Source: Parendozoicomonas haliclonae
GTDB lineage: Bacteria > Pseudomonadota > Gammaproteobacteria > Pseudomonadales > Endozoicomonadaceae
DNA length: 64,000 nucleotides
NCBI RefSeq assembly: GCF_900174585.1
Contig: NZ_FWPT01000005.1
Span: 1 to 64,000, forward strand
Direction: 5' to 3'
Shown here: positions 42,960 to 52,100 of the stretch, one piece after another
Layout of the letters: each line of letters opens with the position of its first letter
Numbering within the stretch: position 1 is the stretch's first letter
Position numbers and translations under genes: made by a program
The notes under the pieces: model-generated
Seen by the model: only the letters and a program-made list of their open reading frames with translations
What the model was told of the DNA's origin: nothing
The model's database searches: none

Positions 42960-45900
42960 ATGCAACCAAATCATGACAGCACAGGACGTGCTCAAGCATC
43001 ACAATCCTCTTCGTGGTTCGATTACGCCCGCGGTGCGGCCAGCTGGGCCTCATCTGCGATTTACGGCGTCTGGCAGGTGTCCGCGACTCTCGTTTCCTGG
43101 CCGTTTACCAAGCTGGGTGCGGATGCCTACATCGAATCCCGTCTGGAAGATCTTGATCCTTCCCGTCGGACGGCGCCTGCGAAAGCCCCAGTGGTTGAGC
43201 GTGAGATCAGCACGGCCCCGGTGACAGAGTCTGTTCTGCCTGTTGCGCCGGAAACGGTCAGTGTGACGGCCTCTGTGGATGTGAACGAGCAGCCGCAGTC
43301 TGAAACAAGTGAAGAGATGATTGTGGACGAGTTGCTGCTCGAGAGCATCAACAGCCAGGTTCCGGGTAACCGTCTGCAGAAGCAGAACTCCGTTGAGAGC
43401 AATGCCAGTGATTCCGATCTGTATATCCATAGCGACAGCGGCAATGACACGGACAGCGAAGCCGAGCTGTCGGATGAAGAACACAATCTGGTGATGTCTG
43501 GCCTGATGGCTCAGTCGTTGCCGCACACCCTGCGTCACTCCGAAAGTAACAGCTCTACCGACAGTGAGGGCTTTGATCTGGATGCGTCTCGCACCCGGGC
43601 GCAAACCCTGAATACCCGGGATCTTCGCAACTTGATGACCAAGAGTCTCAGGGATATGAATCAGCAGCAGGTCCGTGCCGAGGTCAAGAAATACAACAAG
43701 GGTCTGAAAGAAGAAGCGAAGCTTGATAGTGGCGATGACTCCGGGGTTGAAGACCTGGATCTGGGGGATGAGGGTGAAGAGAGCATGCTGCAGAGCCTGA
43801 TGCCAACCCTGCAGAATATCCAGAGCCTGCCTCAGTCCAGCTCTCCGGAAGATTCCCTGCGCAGTGTGCTCAGTGCTGCAGAAACCACCAACAAGCTGGT
43901 GCGCAGCGATGTGGCCAGAGAATTGGATACCACCCGTAACAACAGTTTTATCTCCGGCCAGCTTAAGCGGAAAGAGTTTAAGGCTATTCCAAAATCCGAG
44001 CATGCCGAGCTGGCTGCCACTTTTGCCCGTACTCTGGGCGAAGTGGAGCGCTTTAACAAGAAGGTAATGCTGGAAGCTTTCAACCAGTTTATGAAGACCT
44101 ATGTCTCCCGCACCCACAGGCTAATGCCAAAAGTGGTGAATCTGGCACGGGCGCAGCGGGTTATGTTGTCCCAGCCAGTGGTGCAGGGTGACTTTAAGAC
44201 GATGAAGAAGCATCGCTCCATGAGTGATGACAAGGCCCTGCTGGAGCGTTTCTCTGGTCTGGTCGATGAAGTTGGCAAGGCAGTCTATGCCCCGATCTAC
44301 GGTGGTAAGGCCAGCACCTGGCAGGAGCAGATCAATCAGCTGGATAAAGTACTGAACAAGGTGAACAGCTTTGACAAGATCACCAGTAAGAATGCTGGTC
44401 TTGTTGCTGCCATTCAGGATGATCTTCAGGTTATGGCTGGTCAGTTGCTGGATCGTCAGGAGCAGCTCAAAACGCTGCGGAAGAGTGATGATCGCAAGAT
44501 GTCGGTGACCATGAAGCAGATCAACGCCTGGGAAGCCGATACTCTGGCTGTTCTGGAAGCCTTGCAGTCTGAATACGAAGCCAAGGCGGCGGCAAAGGCT
44601 GAAAAGCTCGATGGTGCCCAGAAGACGATCCACGATTATCAGGTGCGTAAAGAGCAAAAGAAATTCAAAAAGGCCTTCAATGATGTAGCCAAGCTGTCAA
44701 CCAAACTCCATAGTGAGCTGGCCAGCCGTCAGGTGGCTGCGGATAAGGAAGGCGAGATTGAAGTCCAGGATATGGTCAAGCTGGTCAACAGCCATGCTTC
44801 TGCCCTGAGCAAAATTGTTCAGCCGTTCAAAGGTGGCAAAAAGCGCCTTGGTGAAACGGTGGTTGCGCGTCTGGAAAGCCAGTCTGAATTGGCCCACTGC
44901 TCATACAAGGTACCGGTGCGGGTCGATGGCAAGCTGCATACCTATACGGTGACTTATACGCCGGCCAAAGACTTTGATATGACCACCTCGGAAGGCGTTG
45001 TGATCAACGATCCGCTGAATCTGGATGGCCGCTTCCCTTGCTCCGCCAACCGGATGTCCAAAGATGGTCAGACGCTGGTTGTCGTTGAAGTGTTCGACAG
45101 CAAGGAACAGTTGGTCCGTCGTGAAGTTCGTGAAGGTACCATGGTTCCTTACCAGGAAAAGGATGAGAAGGTTCGCCATGCGATGACCGACAAGCGTCTT
45201 CTGCAGGGTGTGAGCCTGGTGGCAGCCGCCAACCTGGAACGCTATCCGGAGCTGGATGAGGCACTGTCGAACTCGGAAGAGCAGGAGCCGGTAGATATGA
45301 AGATGAACTATGTCTGCTACCTGTCTCCGGATCAGCTGCGCAAGCAGGGTGTCCATGAGAACGAGTACATGATGGTGCAGGAAACCCAGGAAGCGATGGA
45401 CAGAATGTCCGCTGCCCCTCAGACCCTGACCTTTGGTAGTGGCACCAATGCCCGTAGTGCCAAGGTGAATCTGCAGCCGAAGATGTTTGTCTTCCCGGTG
45501 AATATGCTGGGCTTTAACGGCGCACTGTCAACGGCCTTCCGCACCTTTGAACTGGCGGACCAGATCAATGATCAGGCGATGGCCAAGCTGATTGGCAAGA
45601 GCCGTGAAGATAATGGTCTGCCTGGTGGTGAAGTGGGTGAATACCTCGCTTCCGAGGCCGGCCAGAAGCTGGCACCGGAGGCACGCGATGAGCTGATTGC
45701 CCTGTGCCGTGAACTGCGCTCGCATATCTCCTACCGCCAGTATCACCATGCCGGTGACCGTCCTTTCTACGGCCCATGGCTGGTGGATGAGATCGTCAAC
45801 CGCATCGGCCAGGGTTTGATTGATGGCTGTAAGAGTGCCAAGGACCGTACCAATAATGCCAACAAGGCGATTATTGCCGATGCCTGTGCCGCCCATGCAC

Positions 45901-46118
45901 GCCGCAAGCAGAGCCCTGAGGCTCCGGTCTGGTCGAACCTGACTCTGGGCAAGGACATCACCAGCCCAGAGATGATGGACAACCACACCAACTCCCATAT
46001 CGCCTGCGGCGCACTGAAGCAGCAGATGGTGAGTTGTGGCCTGACCGGCTACAAGGTAGACGATACCGCCATCGGCATGGTTCACCCGACTATGTACAAT
46101 ACTCTGAAAGCGTCATAA
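42960..46118 (+). CDS. SopB/IpgD-like phosphoinositide phosphatase, candidate effector
   Basis: The ATG at 42960 is chosen: GGAGG sits 8 bases upstream and overlaps the earlier ATG at 42945. The protein has 1052 residues. Residues 1-70 have aromatic/amphipathic helices, 100-215 are acidic and Ser-rich, and 230-650 are helical and coiled-coil-like. The last ~220 residues carry the inositol-polyphosphate-phosphatase signature of the SopB/SigD/IpgD family: FVFPVNMLGFNGA near 843-855, LPGGEVGEYLA downstream, QYHHAGDRPFYGPWLVDEI, then the catalytic loop CKSAKDRT with Cys957 and Arg963 (CX5R). SopB/IpgD have CKSGKDRT. In Salmonella and Shigella these type III effectors dephosphorylate host phosphoinositides. 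No secretion genes adjoin here, so delivery is inferred. Confidence 0.75.
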   Translation: MQPNHDSTGRAQASQSSSWFDYARGAASWASSAIYGVWQVSATLVSWPFTKLGADAYIESRLEDLDPSRRTAPAKAPVVEREISTAPVTESVLPVAPETVSVTASVDVNEQPQSETSEEMIVDELLLESINSQVPGNRLQKQNSVESNASDSDLYIHSDSGNDTDSEAELSDEEHNLVMSGLMAQSLPHTLRHSESNSSTDSEGFDLDASRTRAQTLNTRDLRNLMTKSLRDMNQQQVRAEVKKYNKGLKEEAKLDSGDDSGVEDLDLGDEGEESMLQSLMPTLQNIQSLPQSSSPEDSLRSVLSAAETTNKLVRSDVARELDTTRNNSFISGQLKRKEFKAIPKSEHAELAATFARTLGEVERFNKKVMLEAFNQFMKTYVSRTHRLMPKVVNLARAQRVMLSQPVVQGDFKTMKKHRSMSDDKALLERFSGLVDEVGKAVYAPIYGGKASTWQEQINQLDKVLNKVNSFDKITSKNAGLVAAIQDDLQVMAGQLLDRQEQLKTLRKSDDRKMSVTMKQINAWEADTLAVLEALQSEYEAKAAAKAEKLDGAQKTIHDYQVRKEQKKFKKAFNDVAKLSTKLHSELASRQVAADKEGEIEVQDMVKLVNSHASALSKIVQPFKGGKKRLGETVVARLESQSELAHCSYKVPVRVDGKLHTYTVTYTPAKDFDMTTSEGVVINDPLNLDGRFPCSANRMSKDGQTLVVVEVFDSKEQLVRREVREGTMVPYQEKDEKVRHAMTDKRLLQGVSLVAAANLERYPELDEALSNSEEQEPVDMKMNYVCYLSPDQLRKQGVHENEYMMVQETQEAMDRMSAAPQTLTFGSGTNARSAKVNLQPKMFVFPVNMLGFNGALSTAFRTFELADQINDQAMAKLIGKSREDNGLPGGEVGEYLASEAGQKLAPEARDELIALCRELRSHISYRQYHHAGDRPFYGPWLVDEIVNRIGQGLIDGCKSAKDRTNNANKAIIADACAAHARRKQSPEAPVWSNLTLGKDITSPEMMDNHTNSHIACGALKQQMVSCGLTGYKVDDTAIGMVHPTMYNTLKAS

Positions 46119-46138
46119 CCGCCGCTGGATAAACCTGC

Positions 46139-46189
46139 ATTCGACCTTGGTCGGGTACTGTATGACGCAGTATCCGACCAAGGTCGAAT
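46139..46189. other. long perfect hairpin between two large effector-like genes
   Basis: 16-bp perfect arms (46139-46154 and 46174-46189, ATTCGACCTTGGTCGG) with an inner TACTG/CAGTA pair. No T run follows on either strand, so it is a weak terminator at best. It may be an mRNA processing structure or an operator. Confidence 0.55.
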
Positions 46190-46273
46190 TGTTTGGGAAC
46201 CGCCCTTTCGAGATAGTGTCTAACAAGCATGTTAATGGAATAAACAGGGCTTTTAGAGTCTCGGGAGGCCAGA

Positions 46274-48973
46274 ATGGAAAGGCAGAACAGCACCAACAGT
46301 GTAACCGGCAGTATTACCCAAACGATTACCAACAGTTTTTCTTCCTTGAAAGAAGGCAGCGGCAAGATGGTCAGTGGGCTGTGGGGCTGGACTGTCGGCC
46401 TGGTTGAGCCAGTTGTTAATCTATTCCGCGGCGCCAGTAAAATGGATATCGATCTCAGTGATCTGGCTGAGGATTATGATACGAATCCCCTGATTGCTCG
46501 CCAATTGAATGAAAGGAATGCCGAGCCTGCCCCGGAACTCAGTCTTATACCTGCGTTATTGAAGCGTCAGGACTCCTCCAGTTCCAGCTCCAGCGAAAAC
46601 AGCAGTGAAGGCGGCGATCTGTTTGATCGTGACTCCATCGACAACTGGGAGCTGCCCCCGCGTGATCCTCAGGATCAAGGCATCAATATGGCGTTGGAGG
46701 GTGGTTTGACTCTGGCCACTATTCAAATGATGCAGCAGTCACCGGTTGATGAAATGTCTCTCAAGCCGCTGGCAACCAATATTGCTCAACAAACCATCTC
46801 GGAGCAGCAGCCTGAGCCCAAGGGCGGGATTTTGTTCAGCCCGATGGTGCCATTGACCCAGAATCCTGCCGCATCTCTGTGTGTGCGTCAGCTTCCTCAG
46901 CTGGAACAGGGTTCCTTAAACAGCCGGGGTAAAGATCGTGTGCTGGAATCGGAAGCTGTGGCCAATATGCATCAGGCCAGAAAGCGTGCCCACACCGCAG
47001 CAGCCCTGGTTAAGCCAAGTACACTGGCTGCAGCGCAGAAGGCCCGTGCCAAGGTTCAGGAAGCCACCACAGTAACAGCCAAAGTCGAACAGTCGGTGGT
47101 TGAACAGCAGGATACCTTTGTTCCTGAAGAGCTGATCGATATTACCGGAAAAGGTCTGGCTGCCAACGACACGACAGTGGTGTTGGATGCGATGGGTGAC
47201 TATATCGCAGCCGTAACCCGCTTTGTGAAAGACAAGGAAACCGTGTCACCGGTACAGCAGAAGCTGATGCGTGACTCTTATCTGGAACTGATGGCCCACT
47301 ATCAGATGCTGTATATGTGTGCCAACCATGTAGAAGGTAAGGCGCTGGGCATCAAGGGTGGCAAGAAGACTATGGCCACTATGGTTGATGTGCTGGAGCA
47401 GGTACGGATGGCCATTCGCAACCACGACTGGGAGATGGCCAGCCAGATCAATAATGTGTCCCGCCAGGGTATTACCAACTGTCAGTGCAAGGGCGAGTTT
47501 GTTGATGACAAATTCCTGAAGGAGACGGCCCTGGGTAAAGGGATGAATATCAAGATGATCTCTTTGTTTGGTGCTGCCAAGGATATTGCAGATATCAAGA
47601 AATCACTGGAGCAAAAACAGCAAGCGCTTGCAGAAGAAGAGGGCAAAGGCCCGGAAGAGCAGGATGCGAAGGAACTGGAAAAACTGAGAAAGTCTTGTGA
47701 TACCTTGCAGGGCATACTCGATAACAAGCGCAGCGAGTTGGATGCTAATAAAGCCACTTTTGCTAAAGATGACGTCTGTCACCAGGATCGTCTGGTGGTC
47801 GATGTGATGCCGGTACTGGCTCACAAGATGCAGACCGAAACGACGGTTGTGCGGCGCAAGCTGATCAAGCAGACCGCACTGGAGCGTAACCGCAAAAAGT
47901 ACAACTCTCCTAAAGAGGTCCTGGGCAAGGTACGGGACGATATTCGCACCAATTGTGAAACCAAGGTTCTTGGGCACCAGAAAAACGACAAGTTCTCTCC
48001 GGCCGAGATCAAACGCAGAACCGATGCGGAACTCGCTCAGCGGATGCAGACCCTCTGGTGTGGTTACAACGAAGTATTGATCAACGATATGGGTATTGAG
48101 GCTTTCCTGAAGCTGTCGGAAACCAAAAAGCTGACGGATAGTGATCGCGGTATTCTTCGGGATCATATGATGCGCAACACCCCGGTGAATATTCCACTGG
48201 CCCATAAAGAGAAGGTGATGGCTGTAGCCAGAGCCGAAGGTCTGATTGGCACAGGTGGTTGTTCCGAAGCGCAGCTGGCAGCTGAACTGCAGTTTGCTGT
48301 TTCACCGTTCCAGCCGGCATTGATGACCGCTCTGGCCAAACAGGAGCCGGAAACCTTTGTACGACTGCTGAATGCTGTTAAGCCTCAGCATCTGAATGCT
48401 CAGGAAATGCATGCGGCTTACACTGGCTGTCGGGAGCTGATGGGCCAGGAGACGATTGCTCCGTTGCTGGCGCAAGGCAAATTGGGTGAATACGGCCTGC
48501 AGGCCGAAGAGGTTTGTCCTGAACTGACTGAGGACCTCTTTGATCAGGTAGAAGGTGGTATTAAGCAGCAGCTGGACGTCATGCGTGGTGAAGATGGTAC
48601 CGATCCACGTTCACCACAGTACAAGACCATGAACTTCTCAGATCCTGCCCAGCAGTTAATGGTGGCCCTGAGCTTTGCCTACTACACCCTGGCGGGCGTG
48701 CAGTCGGGATTTGCCGTACTGGGCACTGAAGATGCCGATGATCTGATGGAACAGCTGATGGTTGTTGCTCCGGCCAAGGAAGTGCTGACAGCAACTGGAC
48801 AGGAAGTTCTGCTGGCCAACGAGCCTGACTTCACTGGTGAGGAATCACAGCGTCGTCTGGTGTTCTGTGTTGATGGCGTGCCCGGCAAAGGTGCCATGAA
48901 CACGGATAACTTCCAGGTTCGCGGTGGTCGTCATATCGATACCTTGCTGGAAAGGAAGAAGGCCAGACAGTAA
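46274..48973 (+). CDS. 899-residue orphan protein with poly-Ser tract and coiled coil
   Basis: ATG behind GGGAGG. The N-terminal 60 residues contain a hydrophobic/amphipathic helix (MVSGLWGWTVGLVEPVVNLF) like that of the preceding protein. A poly-Ser acidic stretch lies near residue 101 (RQDSSSSSSSENSSEGG), a coiled coil about 435-495 (KKSLEQKQQALAEEE onwards), and the body is helical to residue ~880. No CX5R motif and no recognised domain. It shares orientation and N-terminal style with the gene at 42960 and is probably a distant paralogue or partner. A strong terminator follows. Confidence 0.65.
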   Translation: MERQNSTNSVTGSITQTITNSFSSLKEGSGKMVSGLWGWTVGLVEPVVNLFRGASKMDIDLSDLAEDYDTNPLIARQLNERNAEPAPELSLIPALLKRQDSSSSSSSENSSEGGDLFDRDSIDNWELPPRDPQDQGINMALEGGLTLATIQMMQQSPVDEMSLKPLATNIAQQTISEQQPEPKGGILFSPMVPLTQNPAASLCVRQLPQLEQGSLNSRGKDRVLESEAVANMHQARKRAHTAAALVKPSTLAAAQKARAKVQEATTVTAKVEQSVVEQQDTFVPEELIDITGKGLAANDTTVVLDAMGDYIAAVTRFVKDKETVSPVQQKLMRDSYLELMAHYQMLYMCANHVEGKALGIKGGKKTMATMVDVLEQVRMAIRNHDWEMASQINNVSRQGITNCQCKGEFVDDKFLKETALGKGMNIKMISLFGAAKDIADIKKSLEQKQQALAEEEGKGPEEQDAKELEKLRKSCDTLQGILDNKRSELDANKATFAKDDVCHQDRLVVDVMPVLAHKMQTETTVVRRKLIKQTALERNRKKYNSPKEVLGKVRDDIRTNCETKVLGHQKNDKFSPAEIKRRTDAELAQRMQTLWCGYNEVLINDMGIEAFLKLSETKKLTDSDRGILRDHMMRNTPVNIPLAHKEKVMAVARAEGLIGTGGCSEAQLAAELQFAVSPFQPALMTALAKQEPETFVRLLNAVKPQHLNAQEMHAAYTGCRELMGQETIAPLLAQGKLGEYGLQAEEVCPELTEDLFDQVEGGIKQQLDVMRGEDGTDPRSPQYKTMNFSDPAQQLMVALSFAYYTLAGVQSGFAVLGTEDADDLMEQLMVVAPAKEVLTATGQEVLLANEPDFTGEESQRRLVFCVDGVPGKGAMNTDNFQVRGGRHIDTLLERKKARQ

Positions 48974-48989
48974 TTGCGCTGTCCGGCTT

Positions 48990-49029
48990 TAAAAACGGTA
49001 GTTGTCGTTAGGGCATCTGCCGTTTTTTA
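48990..49029 (+). terminator. rho-independent terminator
   Basis: AAAAACGGTAG and CTGCCGTTTTT pair (one wobble) around a ~16-base loop, followed by a T run. It separates the orphan protein from the RTX gene. Confidence 0.8.
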
Positions 49030-49195
49030 TTGTTTGCCTCTCTGCGCAATAACTTTCATTAATCTTTCACTGCGCTGACATATTTCCCTGCCAAGTTGTT
49101 TTAAGTGCTTCCCATTCCTCATGGATTAGCCGGGCTGTTTACAGGCCGTTGAGGAAAACTTATCACGACAAAAGGACTGACAAAAGGACTGACAA

Positions 49196-52100
49196 ATGGC
49201 GGCGAAATCACCGGTGATTAATGAGTTTGTCTTTGATCATAAAGGCACGGACACCAATGAGTTTATTGAAGTGTTGGGCGATCCGCTAACGGATTACTCC
49301 AACCTCTGGCTGCTCACCATAGAAGGCGACAGCTCCAGCTCAAACCTTGGAAAAATTACCAACGCCTTCCAGTTGGGTTCCACCGATGAGGGTGGTTTCT
49401 GGACCATCGAAGCCAATAACCAGCTGCAAAACGGTACAGAAACCATTTTGCTGGTTGAGGGTTTTACCGGCAGCAAAGGCGATTCCGTTGATACCGATCT
49501 GGATGGAGAGCTGGATAGCAGCCTGCCATTCACGAACGTTGTTGACTCCGTTGCCAAACTGGACAGCAATGGTCAGGGCTTTACCTACAGCCCGGCTGTT
49601 TTAACTCCGGGCTTTGATGGCATCTCCTATGAAGTGGGCGGTGCATCCCGGATTAATGGCGAAGATACCGACACCGCTAACGACTTTGTCCGCAATGATT
49701 ATGATGGCGATGGTCTGCTGGACGGCGCGCCTGCAGCCGAAGAAGGCGAAGTCATCAATACTCCGGGAGCGGCGAATGATGTGCCGGACAGCACTGGGCC
49801 CACAGACCCGACCGATCCAACCGGCCCGGCGGTAAAAGCCATTTACGAGATTCAGGGCCGAGGTCACACCTCAGAATACGTGGGGCAGCTTGTTGCCACG
49901 GCCGGTATTGTGACGGCTGTGGATGCCAACGGCTTTTATCTGCAAGGTGAAGGGGATGGTGATATCGCCACTTCCGATGCTCTGTTTGTGTTTACCAACA
50001 GCACGCCAACCGTTTCAGTAGGCGACAGCATTACTCTGAAGGGCGAAGTTGCGGAATATATTCCCGGCGGTGCCAGTACCGGCAACCTTTCCACGACACA
50101 GCTTACCAGTATCAACGATCTGGTTGTTGTCAGTTCCGGCAATGCCTTGCCGGATGCTGTTGTAATCGGTGAGGGCGGTCGTGAACTGCCAACCGAGAAT
50201 GTTGACGACGATGGTCTGACTTCCTATGACCCTGAAACCGATGGCATCGACTTCTTTGAAAGTCTGGAAGGGATGCGCGTCACGATTCAGGATGCCAAAG
50301 CCGTTTCCGCAACGAACAAGTACGGTGAAATCTTTACCGTCGCGGACAATGGCGATAACGCAACCGGTACCAACGACCGTGGTGGGCTTGCGCTGGGTGA
50401 GAACGATCTGAACCCAGAGCGGGTTCAGATCCAGTTTGATAATGATCTGCTGCCCGGAGGTCAGGTTGATGTCAATGTTGGGGATCAGCTGGGTAATGTA
50501 ACCGGAGTACTGGATTACAACTTCGGCAACTATGAAGTGAAAGCTACAGAAGCGATCACTGTGACACCCAGCGGCTTGCAGAAAGATATGACTGCGCTGA
50601 CCGGCTCTGCGAATGAACTCACGGTTGCCAGCTATAACGTTGAGAATCTGGATGCTCAGGATGCGGATGCCCGCTTTGAACAGCTGGCCCAGCAAATTAT
50701 TAATAATCTGGGCAACCCGGATATTCTCGCCCTGCAGGAAATTCAGGATAACGATGGTGCCAGCGACAGTGGCAACCCGTCTGCTGATCAGACCTGGCAG
50801 AAACTGATTGATGCTATCGAAGCCGCCGGTGGCCCGAGCTATGAAGTGGTACAGCTGGACCCGGCCAATAATGCCGATGGTGGTCAGCCCGGTGGCAATA
50901 TTCGGGTGGGTTATCTCTATAACCCGGACCGTGTCGACTATGTCGAAGACTCTGCGGTTAAACTGACCGACAGTGCCTTTGATGGTACCCGTAAGCCTCT
51001 CTATGCCCAGTTTGAGTTTAATGGTGAAACCGTTGATCTGGTCAATGTGCACCTGTCGTCCAAATATGGCAGTACGCCGGTCTATGGTGCCGAGCAGCCA
51101 TTTATCAATAATGGCTATGAAGAACGTATGGAACAGGCGCAGGCCATCAATAATTTTGTCGATGGGATTCTGGCTGAGAATGCTGACGCCAATGTGATGG
51201 TGCTGGGTGATTTCAACTCTTTTGAGTGGGAAGGTCCGGCAGATGTTATTGAAGGTGAAGATGCGGAAAACGTGATGACCAATCTGATTGATGGTCTCTC
51301 GGAGAATGTGCACACCTACAACTTTCAGGGCAATGCCCAGGTGCTTGATCAGGTGCTGGTCAGCAATAATCTGGCAGGCAGTGCCGAGCTGGATATTGTT
51401 CATATCAACAGCGAGTTTGCCGATCAGGCCAGTGACCACGATCCGCTGGTGGCTAAGGTGACCATTGGTGAACCGGCTGTCGAAGACGACACCTTCACTC
51501 TGCAGATTCTCCATGCCTCGGATCTGGAAGGTGGCGTTGAAGCGATCGGCAGTGCTGCCAACTTTGCCGCCATTGTTGATCATCTGGAAGACACCTACAG
51601 CAACAGCATTACTCTGTCCGCCGGTGATAACTACCTGACTGGCCCCTTCTTCTCGGCCTCGGAAGACCGTAGCGTGTTCCGTGACAGTGACGTCTTTAAC
51701 GACTTTTACAACAGTCTCTATGGTCTCTCTGGTGATGAAAGCTATCAGGGCCTCCGGGAAGGCGGCGGTCGGGTGGATATCTCCATTATGAATGCCATTG
51801 GCTTTGATGCTGCGGCACTGGGCAACCATGAGTTTGATGTCGGCACTTCTGTGCTGGCTGATCTTCTGGCACCGCAGTATAAAGGTGACGGTCTGGCGGA
51901 TGATCGCTGGGTGGGCAGTCAGTTCCCATATCTCAGCGCCAATCTGGATTTCAGTAATGATCCGAACCTGAGCGGGTTGGCGACGGATGAGATTCTGCCT
52001 GCGGATGCGTTCCTGAGCGGTCCTGCTCAAAACGGGCAGAGTGTTCCCAAGATTGCTCCGGCGACCATTCTCGAAGAAGGTGGTGAGAAGATAGGCGTCA

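Noticed and set aside
43050-44117. 355-codon antisense frame inside the SopB-like gene
   Set aside because: Shadow of the acidic, Ser-rich coding region; no start signal and no domain.
46274-48973. Possible second CX5R phosphatase in the neighbouring orphan
   Set aside because: Checked for C-x5-R near conserved context; only CHQDR and other non-fitting spacings were found.
50015-52030. 671-codon open frame antisense to the RTX gene
   Set aside because: It lies wholly within the strongly supported RTX coding region, has no ribosome site or known motif, and is the kind of shadow frame produced by that gene's codon bias. The same holds for 52136-53308.
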